The notes below the pieces were generated by a model. That model made no database searches. It saw only the letters and a program-made list of their open reading frames with translations, and was not told where the DNA came from. This document shows positions 17,071 through 26,018 of a stretch of DNA of 64,000 nucleotides, in pieces. Source of the DNA: Bradyrhizobium sp. JYMT SZCCT0428 (GTDB lineage: Bacteria; Pseudomonadota; Alphaproteobacteria; Rhizobiales; Xanthobacteraceae); NCBI RefSeq assembly GCF_018131075.1, contig NZ_JAFCLS010000001.1:248001-312000 (forward strand), read 5' to 3'. The position numbers and the translations under genes were made by a program. Within the stretch, counting starts at the first letter, position 1. Each line of letters starts with the position of its first letter.

Positions 17071-17706
17071 CTATTTGCCGGAGTTGGTATCCGGAAGCAG
17101 CACACCCATCCGCACGGCCCTCGAAACCAATTCCGCCAGCGAATGCGCTTGCAGTTTTTCCATCACCTGATGGCGGTGCGCCTTCACGGTGCGTTCGGTC
17201 GTTCCGAGATCGTTGGCAATCTGCTTGTTCATCTTGCCACGCACGATCAGATTGAACACCTGTCGCTCGCGCGGCGTCAGCGTTGCAACGAGGGCGAGAA
17301 AAGAATCGAGGTCAGTCTGTTGGCTGCGGGCGAGGTCGCAACGAGCCAAGGCGCGCTCGATTGCGCCAATCATTTGTTCTGACGGTATCGGCTTGGTCAG
17401 GAAATCCTCAGCCCCCGCCTTGATAGCCCGCACGGTCGTCGGGATATCGGAATGACCGGTGACGAACACGATCGGCAAGATCGATCCGAGCTCGACGAGG
17501 CGATTTTGCAGTTCAAGACCGCTCAGCCCCGGCATCTGCACATCGAGCAGGATGCATCCCGGCATTTCATCGTCGCCCGGTAGGCAATCCAATAGATGCT
17601 GCGCCGATGAGTGGGTTTCTACCTGATAGCCCGCATGTCTCAGGCGCCGTTCGATCGCCGTTCGAAACGAGGCGTCGTCATCGACCACGTGAACAAGGCC
17701 AGGCAT
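17071..17706 (-). CDS. FixJ-like LuxR-family response regulator
   Basis: 211 aa from ATG 17706, with AGGAGGGG just upstream. The receiver domain (residues 1-120) has HVVDDDASFR, the phospho-Asp in CILLDVQMPGLSG, FVTGHSDIP and FLTKPI. The C-terminal LuxR/GerE helix-turn-helix is LTPRERQVFNLIVRGKMNKQ followed by TERTVKAHRHQVMEKL. FixJ/StyR/NodW-type regulators show this layout. Near the FixK-like gene it would make a FixJ-FixK-like pairing, although the cognate FixL is not in the window. Confidence 0.9.
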   Translation of the reverse strand: MPGLVHVVDDDASFRTAIERRLRHAGYQVETHSSAQHLLDCLPGDDEMPGCILLDVQMPGLSGLELQNRLVELGSILPIVFVTGHSDIPTTVRAIKAGAEDFLTKPIPSEQMIGAIERALARCDLARSQQTDLDSFLALVATLTPRERQVFNLIVRGKMNKQIANDLGTTERTVKAHRHQVMEKLQAHSLAELVSRAVRMGVLLPDTNSGK

Positions 17707-17981
17707 TTCCCCTCCTAGCCGCCGAACCAAACCCGGCGATCCGGCCAGGTCCAAGCACTGCGCAATCCAAGTACTTCGCAATCAAGCTCTAAATGTATTC
17801 TATCGAACATATGGTTTGGCAGTGCAACGGTGCGGTACTCACCTCGCAACATACTGCCGGTTGTCCTTTGGGACAATGAACCTTGGGACAATAGTTTCAG
17901 GTACGGCTTACGTCCAAGGTGACCTGCGGTCGAAAACGAAAGGCAATGTCCGCATCCTCCGCGACAAATTGCTTCACCCAA

Positions 17982-17995
17982 ACGTGGCACCACGT
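17982..17995. promoter_or_regulatory. Perfect inverted repeat before the FixK-like gene
   Basis: ACGTGG-CA-CCACGT is a perfect 14-bp palindrome ending 26 nt before the ATG at 18022. Its place suggests an operator controlling the FixK-like gene, perhaps by the neighbouring FixJ-like regulator. It does not match the TTGAT-N4-ATCAA box, so it is not autoregulation by a FixK site. Confidence 0.5.
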
Positions 17996-18021
17996 AGCGC
18001 CCTCAGTACAGGAGTTGGCCA

Positions 18022-18705
18022 ATGTTTGTGCGGATCACGGCCGATTCGGCATCCCGTCCCAACACGCTCGACGCACTCGGCATGGAGAGCTATTCAAATC
18101 CGCTCGTTAGTTTAAGCGAATTCAATTACAAAAAAGGGACCGAGATATTTGGAGAGAAAGAACCTGCGGAATACGTCTATCAGGTGAAAGCCGGTGCGGT
18201 GCGGAGCTACAAGTTGCTTTCGGACGGCCGTCGCCAGATCGGCGCGTTTCACCTTGTGGGCGACATCTTCGGACTCGAGAACGGAAGCGAACACCGGTTT
18301 ACCGCAGAGGCGATCGTGAACACGACGGTTCGCCTGATCAAGCGGCGCAGCCTTGAGATCGTGGCCGAGAGCGACGCCATGGTCTCGCGAAACCTGCTCA
18401 GCATGACCACGAGCAACCTGCAGCATGCCGAGGACCACATGCTGCTGCTCGGCCGCAAGACCTCGCTGGAGCGGGTCGCCGCCTTCCTGATCGAGATGGA
18501 TCGGCGGCTTACGGCGGCGGGCGTCATGCCACTGCCGATGTCACGCCGCGACATTGCAGATTATCTCGGCCTGACGCTCGAAACTGTCTCGCGCGCGTTG
18601 TCGCGGCTGCATGAACTCGGCATCATCGGCTTCATCGGCACCAATCAGCGCCAGATCGTGCTTATGGATCGCCAGGAGCTGGCCAATCTCGACCTGCAGC
18701 ACTGA
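18022..18705 (+). CDS. Crp/Fnr family regulator, FixK-like, cysteine-free
   Basis: 227 aa, start chosen at ATG 18022 with CAGGAG 8 nt upstream. The N-terminal cNMP-binding-type beta roll (residues about 25-130: GEKEPAEYVYQVKAGAVRSY, FHLVGDIFGLE) is followed by a dimer helix and a C-terminal HTH, SRRDIADYLGLTLETVSRAL. The recognition helix LTLETVSRAL has the E-SR pattern that reads TTGAT-type half-sites. There is no cysteine anywhere, so it can bind neither the FNR iron-sulfur cluster nor use the redox Cys of B. japonicum FixK2. It is the obvious candidate regulator of the ten boxes in this window. Confidence 0.92.
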   Translation: MFVRITADSASRPNTLDALGMESYSNPLVSLSEFNYKKGTEIFGEKEPAEYVYQVKAGAVRSYKLLSDGRRQIGAFHLVGDIFGLENGSEHRFTAEAIVNTTVRLIKRRSLEIVAESDAMVSRNLLSMTTSNLQHAEDHMLLLGRKTSLERVAAFLIEMDRRLTAAGVMPLPMSRRDIADYLGLTLETVSRALSRLHELGIIGFIGTNQRQIVLMDRQELANLDLQH

Positions 18706-19141
18706 ACCCCGGTGCCCCGGTTGAGGCGAGATGCTCGTGCGTCTTGCGCAGCACCTCGAACAGGACGGCGGTTGACCAGCCGAACATCAGAATGCCGTTC
18801 ATCGCGGTCATCGGCCCGCTTAGCCGCCACGCCTGCACGGGCGTGATATCACCGTAGCCGAGCGTGGTATAATTGACGAAAGAAAAATAGAGCAGATCGC
18901 TGCCGGCAGGCGCCGCGCCGACGATCGCGTAGGCCAACGCCCAAACAAAGATCTCCAGCGTGTGCGCCACCATCAGGGCCACCGCAGTCGCGACCATCAC
19001 GGCCATCAAGTGCGCTCTCGGCCACCTTGTGTGCCGCTGCCCGGCGGCGCGGGCAATGCCGGCCGCGCCGACGGTCACCAGCGCATGGATCATGATATTG
19101 AGCACGCTGACGACGAAGCCTACCAGCAATTCAAGCGCCAT
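18662..19141 (-). CDS. Two-TM potassium channel family protein
   Basis: 159 aa with three or four hydrophobic segments. The selectivity filter TTLGYGDIT sits in the pore loop (about residue 95), after FSFVNY. It belongs to the ion-channel (Ion_trans_2) family of small bacterial K+ channels without RCK or cyclic-nucleotide domains. The 3' end overlaps the end of the convergent FixK-like gene by 44 nt. It follows the phasin gene by 58 nt on the same strand and may be the last member of the hydrolase-phasin operon. Confidence 0.85.
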   Translation of the reverse strand: MALELLVGFVVSVLNIMIHALVTVGAAGIARAAGQRHTRWPRAHLMAVMVATAVALMVAHTLEIFVWALAYAIVGAAPAGSDLLYFSFVNYTTLGYGDITPVQAWRLSGPMTAMNGILMFGWSTAVLFEVLRKTHEHLASTGAPGFSAAGRDWPAPGDP

Positions 19142-19199
19142 CGCCGTCTCTTGGATCGGCAGAGGCGCGACCCATCCTCTGATTACATGGCAGCCAGTC

Positions 19200-19544
19200 T
19201 CAGCTCTTCGGGGTGAATGCGCTGGTCGCCGCTTTCATGGCGGATTCACCCATGCTCCTGGCCTGCTCGGTCATCGCCCGCATCTGGTCCTGGTAGAACT
19301 CGGACTGGATCTTGAAAGCGTCCTGCGCATCCTTGGCTTGAATCAGCTTATCGCCGAGGTCGAATGTCGCAGTCACATTGCGCTGCACCTGACTGCAGAA
19401 CTGCTTGACCTGGTCGGAAGCCGGCAGCTGCGAAGCGCCCTTCTCGAGCAATTCAAAATACTCCACCATGGCCTTTCGAATGCGGCCGTTGGCTTCGGAA
19501 AGCATCGCGCGAACGCTGTCAGCGGAAGGATTGATATCAGCCAT
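19200..19544 (-). CDS. Phasin family protein
   Basis: 114 aa, almost entirely helical with the phasin-type pattern (RKAMVEYFELLEKGASQL; FKIQSEFYQDQMRAMTEQAR). Phasins coat polyhydroxyalkanoate granules. The gene lies 26 nt downstream of an alpha/beta hydrolase and in the operon led by the tandem hydrolase, consistent with a granule- or polymer-linked role. There is only one cysteine and no signal peptide. Confidence 0.85.
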   Translation of the reverse strand: MADINPSADSVRAMLSEANGRIRKAMVEYFELLEKGASQLPASDQVKQFCSQVQRNVTATFDLGDKLIQAKDAQDAFKIQSEFYQDQMRAMTEQARSMGESAMKAATSAFTPKS

Positions 19545-19570
19545 GACACTACTCCTCGTGAGAGATCGGA

Positions 19571-20440
19571 CTAAACCTTATCGCGGAAGCCGCCGAACCA
19601 GGCGCCAAAATAGCCGGCGTAGAGCGCAGGCAGTTCGAGATTCATCGAATGCCCGATACCGGGTACAACCACGAGCCGGCAATCCGGCATCGCCGTCGCC
19701 ATCGTTCGGAGGTCGCTCGTTGGAATCCAGCCGTCCCACTCGCCCCACAGCACCAGATGCGGATGTCGGATCTCGGGCATTCGGCGCTCCAGCTCGCCGC
19801 TTTCCCGCTCGTGTGTGAGATTGACGGGGGTCCCGATCCAGACGCCTTCGGAGACGCCAAAGGTTTGCTCCAGGATTCGTTCGAACAGCGCTTCGATCTG
19901 TTCAAGCCCGGTACGGAATTGCGGAACAATGTTCGGCGCAAGGCTATCCGGCACGAACAGCGAGGACGCCGCCGTCGCCATGATTTCCCGCGTCAACTTC
20001 CTGCTCGCCATCATCGAACGGAAGAGACCGATCTGATCGGCATTGAACGCCATGCCGAGCGGCGTGACCGGATCGAGGGCGAACACCCGTCCGAACCGCT
20101 GTGGCTGCATCAGAAGCATCCGCGCGGCGATGATGCCTCCGGTCGAATGTGTCGCCAAATGACAGAACGTGATGTCGAGCGTATCGAGCGCAGCCAGCAT
20201 GTCCTGTGCATGCTGCTGCATCGAGTAGTTGGAATAGCCGACCGCAGGCTTTGGGCGGTCGCTTTCACCGCAGCCGCGCCAGTCGATCCCGATCACACGC
20301 AGGCCGCTAGGGAACAGCGGCGCGGCGAGTTCGATCCAATCCTTGCTGGCGAGATTGCCGTGGATGAAGACGACGGTAGCATCGCCGCCTCCCCACTCTC
20401 GCCAGCCCAGCTGGACCTCGCCCGCCTGCACCCGTGCCAT
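19571..20440 (-). CDS. Alpha/beta hydrolase
   Basis: 289 aa of the AB_hydrolase_1 type. The oxyanion motif VVFIHGNLASKDW is followed by the nucleophile elbow ATHSTGGIIAAR (Ser), an acid region WGEWDGWIPTSDL and the His in VPGIGHSMNLELP. There is no signal peptide, so it is cytoplasmic. It begins 7 nt after the tandem hydrolase gene and ends 26 nt before the phasin gene, so the three are very likely co-transcribed. It could be a depolymerase-like esterase, but the substrate is not shown. Confidence 0.87.
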   Translation of the reverse strand: MARVQAGEVQLGWREWGGGDATVVFIHGNLASKDWIELAAPLFPSGLRVIGIDWRGCGESDRPKPAVGYSNYSMQQHAQDMLAALDTLDITFCHLATHSTGGIIAARMLLMQPQRFGRVFALDPVTPLGMAFNADQIGLFRSMMASRKLTREIMATAASSLFVPDSLAPNIVPQFRTGLEQIEALFERILEQTFGVSEGVWIGTPVNLTHERESGELERRMPEIRHPHLVLWGEWDGWIPTSDLRTMATAMPDCRLVVVPGIGHSMNLELPALYAGYFGAWFGGFRDKV

Positions 20441-20447
20441 GACAGCT

Positions 20448-22955
20448 CTATTTGTTCAGGCCGGCCGTCGGGTTCGGTCCGCTCGGCGTCGGCGCCTCCG
20501 GCATCGCCGAAGCGACGACGCCGTTGATCACGCGGTCGATCTCGAGCGGCGAACTGGTGTCGAGAAAGCCCGTGGATACGAAGTCGGTGACGTCGGCCGA
20601 AAACTCCACCGGATTGTCGGTATGGATGAAATGTCCGGTGTCCGGATATATCTTCAGGATCGGGCGGTTATTGGCGCCCGTCATCCGTGTCATGAACGGC
20701 GTGATGATGTCGCGGCCAAGGTCTTTCAGCCCATTGAATGCCGTGCCGGGGATAAAGGGCTCCTTGTCGCCGAAGGCCAGGAAGATCGGCGCCTTGATCT
20801 CCGTCAGCCGGCGATAGAGGTTCTTGGGATCATCCTGCTGCAACTCCGACACCATGCCGTAGATGTCGAAGATGTACACATTGGTCCACTGCTCCAGCTC
20901 CTTCGGGTTGCCTCTGGTCAGGCCGACACGCTGTTCGGTATGCAACCGCGCATACTGGCTGTCGTTCATGAAGTAGCCGCTCTTGCTGCGTCCAACCACG
21001 CCGGTGACCGGATCACGCTTCTTGAAGTAGAAGAACTCGCGAATGTTCTGCTCCGGCCGGGCCATTTCACTCGCCAGTACCTGGGTTGGCCCCCAGACGT
21101 CCTTCCACTTGTCGAAGTCCCGCGCCAGGGAGGCGTCGAACAGCTTCGCGGTCTTGCCCGGCGCGATCGTGACCTCGCGCGGATATTCCTCGAGCCCCGC
21201 CGGCGCCTCGAGGATCAGGCTCTGCACTGCGTCCGGATAGGTCAGCGCGTAACCCATGATGAGCTGGCCGCCAAGCGAGTGGCCGAGATAAGCGGCCTTG
21301 CCGACCTTGAGCTGGTTGACCACCAGGTCGTAGACGACCTCACGCATGTCCTGCATGGTTCGCGCCGGGCTCTTGTCGATATTGCCCGGACCGGACATGC
21401 CGTAATGCGGCAGATCTGGCGCAATCACGCGCAGGCCGCTACGCAGCGCATACTGCATGACGTTGCCGTAATGGCCGGCGAACGCGCCCTTGCCATGGAT
21501 GATAACGAGAATCTTCGGATCCTTGTCGGTGCCGTTGTACTCGTCCATGTAGCCGATCTGCCAGGACGTGCCGCGGCCATCCTTTGCGGTGGCGTATTTG
21601 ACCGGGTAGGGATAGGTCACAAAATCCTTCCAGAACGACTTCTTCGGATCGATGTCCGACGCCACGCCCGGCACGCGGTAGTTCTTGTCGGCGAACTGCT
21701 GCGCCCTGTCGAGGCTCGCCACGTCATCCATGAACGAGACGAATTTCGGATCGTTCTTGCGGCGGTTGATGATCGAGAACACGCCGTAATGCGCGACCGG
21801 GCTCTCTTCGGCGATTAGGTCGGCACCCGGGATGCGGTCAACCGCCTTTTCCGCGAGCTTGAAGTTGAGCCAGAGGTCGTTGGTGATGTGCATCACCATA
21901 GTCCGCGCCTGGATGCGGCCGAGTTGGTCATTGATGTTGTGAAGCTCTCCGACGCGGTTGCGCCAGACCAGATCGACTGCGTCGTACATCTTGGACCGGT
22001 TGATCACGTTCAAACCGGCCTTCTCGTTCGGAGGATTCCAGTAGAAGATTTCGGGCTGCACCGAGGTGAAGGCCTGCGAGGTCCGGTATTCGAAGTCATA
22101 CCCGGTCAAGCCGAGAACCGACCAGCCGAACGCCATGCCCATCAGCGGGTGCTTTTCCTTGGGCATCTTGTAGTAATCGCCCTTGGTCTGCTGCCAGACC
22201 GGATCGGACTCGATCGCGGCTGTCATCAGCTGGAAGGTCCAGTTGCCCACGGGATCGCCGGCATCCGATTGCGTGGTGCCGCCAATCGGCATGATGGCGC
22301 CGACATATTGCGGGTGCATCACGCCCCAGACATAGGTCTGGGTGCCGCCCATCGAGACACCGGCGGCCAGCGCCACCTTCGCCACCTTCAGATGGTCGCG
22401 GAGCATGCGGTAATTCGCCTGCACCATGTCGAAATAGGTGTATTGCGGAAACTTGATCCCCAGCCCGTCGGACGGTTTGCTGGCGCCCCAGGTGCCGAGC
22501 GGGTCGACCATCACGACATAGTAGCGATCGGTGTCGATCGGGCGGCCCGGCCCGATGATCGGCGTGGTGCCGGAGAGCGCGGCGCCCTTCACCCACTGTT
22601 CGTACATGTCGGTGGAATCACCGGAATAGTAGGAGTTGATGACGACCGCATTGGTGATCTCGCCCGCGGCGTTGCGGCGCGGCGTGCCGATCGCGATGTA
22701 GGCGGTGCGCAGCTTGCCGCCGCCGAGGGATTCCAGCGTCACGCCGCCCTCGCCGCCGTTTTCCCATTTCGAGGGATTGGCAAGGTCGTATTTGCCGCCG
22801 AGCTTGAAGTCGCTGATCTCGTAATATTTCTTCAAGCCGTCGTGCTGCACTTGCGACGAACGCCGCGTAAACGGCTGTGCGACAGCGAGCGAGGTACCGA
22901 CCAGAAGCAACAGCAGGCTGATGAAGCATCTGCGCAAAGCTTGTTTCCGGATCAT
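20448..22955 (-). CDS. Exported tandem alpha/beta hydrolase (two complete domains)
   Basis: 835 aa. The signal peptide SLLLLLVGTSLAVAQ is followed by two hydrolase domains. The first (about residues 60-400) resembles homoserine O-acetyltransferase-type folds, with nucleophile Ser201 in GVSMGGTQTYVWG and the His in SPVAHYGVF. The second (about 460-800) is a classical hydrolase with Ser560 in YLGHSLGGQLIMG, acid in AFGDKEPFIPG and His in YPDTGHFIHTD. Both catalytic sets look intact, which is unusual. Export suggests action on an extracellular or periplasmic ester. It heads the operon with a second hydrolase and a phasin, with a FixK-type box 65 nt upstream. Confidence 0.87.
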   Translation of the reverse strand: MIRKQALRRCFISLLLLLVGTSLAVAQPFTRRSSQVQHDGLKKYYEISDFKLGGKYDLANPSKWENGGEGGVTLESLGGGKLRTAYIAIGTPRRNAAGEITNAVVINSYYSGDSTDMYEQWVKGAALSGTTPIIGPGRPIDTDRYYVVMVDPLGTWGASKPSDGLGIKFPQYTYFDMVQANYRMLRDHLKVAKVALAAGVSMGGTQTYVWGVMHPQYVGAIMPIGGTTQSDAGDPVGNWTFQLMTAAIESDPVWQQTKGDYYKMPKEKHPLMGMAFGWSVLGLTGYDFEYRTSQAFTSVQPEIFYWNPPNEKAGLNVINRSKMYDAVDLVWRNRVGELHNINDQLGRIQARTMVMHITNDLWLNFKLAEKAVDRIPGADLIAEESPVAHYGVFSIINRRKNDPKFVSFMDDVASLDRAQQFADKNYRVPGVASDIDPKKSFWKDFVTYPYPVKYATAKDGRGTSWQIGYMDEYNGTDKDPKILVIIHGKGAFAGHYGNVMQYALRSGLRVIAPDLPHYGMSGPGNIDKSPARTMQDMREVVYDLVVNQLKVGKAAYLGHSLGGQLIMGYALTYPDAVQSLILEAPAGLEEYPREVTIAPGKTAKLFDASLARDFDKWKDVWGPTQVLASEMARPEQNIREFFYFKKRDPVTGVVGRSKSGYFMNDSQYARLHTEQRVGLTRGNPKELEQWTNVYIFDIYGMVSELQQDDPKNLYRRLTEIKAPIFLAFGDKEPFIPGTAFNGLKDLGRDIITPFMTRMTGANNRPILKIYPDTGHFIHTDNPVEFSADVTDFVSTGFLDTSSPLEIDRVINGVVASAMPEAPTPSGPNPTAGLNK

Positions 22956-23013
22956 GGCTAATTCCTCCCGACCAGTCCTTGGCCGGAAGCTAGCTGCGGT
23001 CGCCGCGCGTTCC

Positions 23014-23027
23014 TTGATTTAACTCAA
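23014..23027. promoter_or_regulatory. FixK/FNR-like box between divergent hydrolase genes
   Basis: TTGATTTAACTCAA has a full left half and one mismatch in the right. It is centred about 65 nt from both the ATG at 22955 (minus) and the ATG at 23085 (plus), so one site could serve both promoters. Confidence 0.7.
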
Positions 23028-23084
23028 GGGAATTGAGACGCGGCGGGCGACCCTGCGAACACAAACTCGCACCGGGTCGCAGCG

Positions 23085-24011
23085 ATGCCCTTCCTCCGCC
23101 ACGGATCGTATCGAATCCGCTACGAGCTCGAGGGCCCCGCCAACGCCCCCGCCTATGTTCTGGTGAACGGGCTCACGCAATACGCCGAGCTATGGACGGC
23201 CTATCGCGACGCGCTGGTGGCGAGACGATTTCGCGTCGCAACATTCGATCTCCTGGGCCAGGGTACTTCAGACAAGCCGGCATTGTTCATCAGCCAGGAC
23301 GACCAGGTCGCGACCCTTGCTCTCCTGATCGACGAGCTCGGCGACGGCCCTGTCTTTCTCAGCGGCATCAGCTTCGGCGGCCTGATCGCGCTTCGCTATG
23401 CCATTACGCATGGCAAGCGGCTCTCCGGACTGGTGCCGATGAGCTGCTTTGCAGAGCTCTCGCCGCAGCTTCTTCTGCTCGGCAGCGCCATGCGCACCGG
23501 CCTGATCCTCGGCGGCACCAGCTATCTTCAGGATCTTCTGCTGCCGATGAACCTGTCGGACCAATGGTTGAAACCGTTGCTGGACAAGCTCGACAGCGTC
23601 AAGCGACAGGGTTGGCTGGTCAACGACGTCTACGCCCTGCAGAACCTCATGGAATCCTTCCTCGATTTCGAGCCGTTGACGCCGCTTCTCGCTTCAATCG
23701 CGGTGCCGACCATGATCCTGAACGGTGAGTTCGACTTTCTGACGCCACGCGCCCTGCACGAAACCCTGCGCGTCCACATTCCCAACAGCTCGCTCGTGAT
23801 CATCCCCCGCGCCTATCACGCCTTCACCCTGGAGAAACCAGCGCTCACGGCAGATCTGCTCGCGCGTTTTGCCGAGGACGTCCTTGCCGGCCGTTGGCAC
23901 GGCAACAAGGCCGTTTGGATCGCCCCCGAGGAAGCAGGCGGCGCGCTTGAGCCGTTTCCGCCCGGTTACGATCATCTGCGCGCGATCCCTGTGCCGAGGC
24001 CGACAACATGA
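23085..24011 (+). CDS. Alpha/beta hydrolase
   Basis: 308 aa of the AB_hydrolase_1 family. Features are the YVLVNGLTQYAELW oxyanion region, the nucleophile Ser in FLSGISFGGLIALR, an Asp in NGEFDFLTP and the His in PRAYHAFTLEKP. The cap region is short and the protein has no signal peptide. It is divergent from the tandem hydrolase operon and shares its FixK-like box. The next gene overlaps its stop by 4 nt. The substrate is not identifiable; short-chain or polyhydroxyalkanoate esters are plausible from context. Confidence 0.85.
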   Translation: MPFLRHGSYRIRYELEGPANAPAYVLVNGLTQYAELWTAYRDALVARRFRVATFDLLGQGTSDKPALFISQDDQVATLALLIDELGDGPVFLSGISFGGLIALRYAITHGKRLSGLVPMSCFAELSPQLLLLGSAMRTGLILGGTSYLQDLLLPMNLSDQWLKPLLDKLDSVKRQGWLVNDVYALQNLMESFLDFEPLTPLLASIAVPTMILNGEFDFLTPRALHETLRVHIPNSSLVIIPRAYHAFTLEKPALTADLLARFAEDVLAGRWHGNKAVWIAPEEAGGALEPFPPGYDHLRAIPVPRPTT

Positions 24012-24604
24012 GCGGGTTCTTCGGACCACTCGACCCCGCCGGCCGCGTGCCGCCGCGTCAGCAGACGCGGGTCGCGACTTTCCTGATCTCCGCTCACGGC
24101 GCATTGGCGAGGCAGTTCGCGTTTAGCCTGCCGCTGAAGCTCGAGTCCGCGTGGCAAACCGAATTGAATGCGCAGCTCCATCGCGAGACCGAGATCATTT
24201 CGCTGCTGCTGCGCGCGACCTCGTGGGTGCCGGATCTCGCCCTGGGTTACATGGCGGCGTCCTGGGAGACGGCATGGCTTCCGGCGCCGATGGAAGGGAT
24301 CGCCGATCGCAGTTTGGCGGCGGCGACCGGCCTTGCAACGCTCGCGCATGCCGTGCATGCCGGCATTCGACCGGCCGCGCTGCTTCCAGTGGAAGCCAAC
24401 GCCGACGATCCCTTCGTGATGGCTCTGCGCCGCATTGAATTCGAAAGCAGCCGCCTGCTGCAGGCGCAAATCGTCTTCCTGAAGGGCGCCGAACTCGCAC
24501 CATTTCGCGACACCGTGAGCGCAGCCCTTGAACGGCGTCATGCCGAGATTGCCAAGCTATGGGCGGAAGCGCTCGAAAGCGTCGGTATGCACCGCGCGGA
24601 ATAG
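24008..24604 (+). CDS. Hypothetical helical protein
   Basis: 198 aa, overlapping the hydrolase stop by ATGA (24008-24011), so translationally coupled to it. It is predicted mostly helical with no signal peptide and no recognised domain (sample: SLPLKLESAWQTELNAQLHR). Because it is coupled to a hydrolase in a PHA-related setting and is Ala/Leu/Glu rich, a phasin-like granule-associated role is possible, but that is inference only. Confidence 0.75.
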   Translation: MSGFFGPLDPAGRVPPRQQTRVATFLISAHGALARQFAFSLPLKLESAWQTELNAQLHRETEIISLLLRATSWVPDLALGYMAASWETAWLPAPMEGIADRSLAAATGLATLAHAVHAGIRPAALLPVEANADDPFVMALRRIEFESSRLLQAQIVFLKGAELAPFRDTVSAALERRHAEIAKLWAEALESVGMHRAE

Positions 24605-24613
24605 CAGAAAGCC

Positions 24614-24627
24614 TTGATGCAGATCAA
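24614..24627. promoter_or_regulatory. FixK/FNR box upstream of the CoA-transferase operon
   Basis: TTGATGCAGATCAA is a perfect TTGAT-N4-ATCAA box. It is centred 84 nt before the ATG at 24705 and 10 nt after the stop of the upstream gene, so it gives the CoA-transferase-MaoC unit its own promoter. Confidence 0.78.
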
Positions 24628-24704
24628 AGGAGCGCTGGCGGCCATCATCAACATCACCGTTGCATCCGCCCTTTCATGGATCGCTTGCTGACTGGAGTTT
24701 CATC

Positions 24705-25352
24705 ATGAGGGCCGTTTCCGTTGAAGAAGCCGTTGCGATGATCCCGCACGGCGCGAGCATCATGGTCGGCGGCTTCATGGGTGTCGGAACGCCGGAACGC
24801 CTGCTCGACGAAGTCGTCCGGCAGAACAAGACCGACCTTGAAGTGATCAGCAACGACGCAGCCGTCCCCGGGAAAGGCGTTGGCAAACTGTTCGATGCGA
24901 CGCTCGTATCGCGCCTCACCGCAACCCATATCGGTCTCAATCCGAAGGCGCAGCAGCAGATGCTGGCCAAGCAGGTCGCCATCGACCTCGTACCCCAGGG
25001 GACCTTTGTCGAGCGCATTCGTGCCGGTGGTTGCGGCCTCGGAGGCGTGCTCACGCCAACCGGCGTCGGCACGCTGGTTGCCGAAGGCAAACGCCAGATC
25101 GAGGTCGCCGGAACGACGTTTCTGCTCGAAACCGCGTTGCGCGCAAAGTTCGCCCTGGTTCACGCTTTCCTGGCGGATTACCTCGGCAACCTCACCTACG
25201 CGCTGACGGCACGCAACTTCAATCCCATCATGGCGATGGCCGCCGACACCGTGATCGTGACGGCGGAACACATCGTGCCCGTGGGCGTCATCGCACCCGA
25301 CCACGTCGTGACCCCGGCGCCCCTCGTCGACTATCTCATTACGAACGGGTGA
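24705..25352 (+). CDS. 3-oxoacid CoA-transferase subunit A
   Basis: 215 aa from ATG 24705 with GGAG 8 nt upstream. It is the alpha subunit of a family I CoA-transferase (AtoD/ScoA-type): SIMVGGFMGVGTPERLLDEV at the N-terminus and the VLTPTGVGTLVAEGK and IVPVGVIAPDHVVTPAPLVD segments. With subunit B (3 nt downstream) it should swap CoA between succinyl- or acetyl-CoA and acetoacetate, butyrate or similar acids. Context with FabI, AckA and Pta points to short-chain acid activation or release under low oxygen. Confidence 0.92.
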   Translation: MRAVSVEEAVAMIPHGASIMVGGFMGVGTPERLLDEVVRQNKTDLEVISNDAAVPGKGVGKLFDATLVSRLTATHIGLNPKAQQQMLAKQVAIDLVPQGTFVERIRAGGCGLGGVLTPTGVGTLVAEGKRQIEVAGTTFLLETALRAKFALVHAFLADYLGNLTYALTARNFNPIMAMAADTVIVTAEHIVPVGVIAPDHVVTPAPLVDYLITNG

Positions 25353-25355
25353 ACC

Positions 25356-26006
25356 ATGGATGCACAAGCAATCATCGCCCGACGTGTCGCACAGGAGCTC
25401 CGTAGCGGCGACCTTGTGAACCTGGGCATCGGCATTCCGACGCTGGTCGCCAACTATGTTCCGGCCGGACTCAAGGTGTTCTTCCAGTCTGAGAACGGAT
25501 TGATCGGAACCGGCCCCATACCGGAGCAAGGGATGGCCCATCCACTTCTGACCGATGCCGGCGGCCGACCGATCAGCGCGCTGCCGGGCGCTAGCACTTT
25601 TGACAGCGCGATGTCCTTTGGATTGATCCGCGGCGGCCATGTCGATGTGACGGTGCTGGGCGGCCTGCAGGTCGACGCGCACGGACATCTCGCCAACTGG
25701 ATGATCCCCGGGAAGATGGTGCCGGGGATGGGCGGAGCAATGGATCTCGTCAGCGGCGCCAAGCGGGTCATCGTCGCCATGCAGCACGCCGCGAAGGGGA
25801 AATCGAAGATCGTAGCCAAATGCACCCTGCCATTGACCTCGGCAAGACCGGTCAATCTGGTCGTGACAGACATGGCGGTTATCGCCTTCGCGGACGGAAC
25901 GGCAACCCTGGTGGAAACTGCGCCCGGTGTCAGCGTTGGCGAGGTCGTGGCCGTCACAGAGGCCGATCTCATCATTCCCAACGCCGTTCCGGAAATGCAG
26001 ATCTGA
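25356..26006 (+). CDS. 3-oxoacid CoA-transferase subunit B
   Basis: 216 aa, the beta subunit partner of the preceding gene. The Gly-rich GIGIPTLVANYVPAG leads to the catalytic Glu in FQSENGLIGTGPIPEQG. The conserved MGGAMDLVSGAKRVIVAMQH and EVVAVTEADLIIPN segments are also present. The gene starts 3 nt after subunit A and is followed after 12 nt by a MaoC-type gene, which makes a three-gene operon. Confidence 0.92.
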   Translation: MDAQAIIARRVAQELRSGDLVNLGIGIPTLVANYVPAGLKVFFQSENGLIGTGPIPEQGMAHPLLTDAGGRPISALPGASTFDSAMSFGLIRGGHVDVTVLGGLQVDAHGHLANWMIPGKMVPGMGGAMDLVSGAKRVIVAMQHAAKGKSKIVAKCTLPLTSARPVNLVVTDMAVIAFADGTATLVETAPGVSVGEVVAVTEADLIIPNAVPEMQI

Positions 26007-26018
26007 CGAGGCAGGAGC

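Noticed and set aside
20343..21818. Plus-strand open frame of 491 codons
   Set aside because: Antisense to the tandem hydrolase, which has a signal peptide and catalytic motifs; this frame has none.
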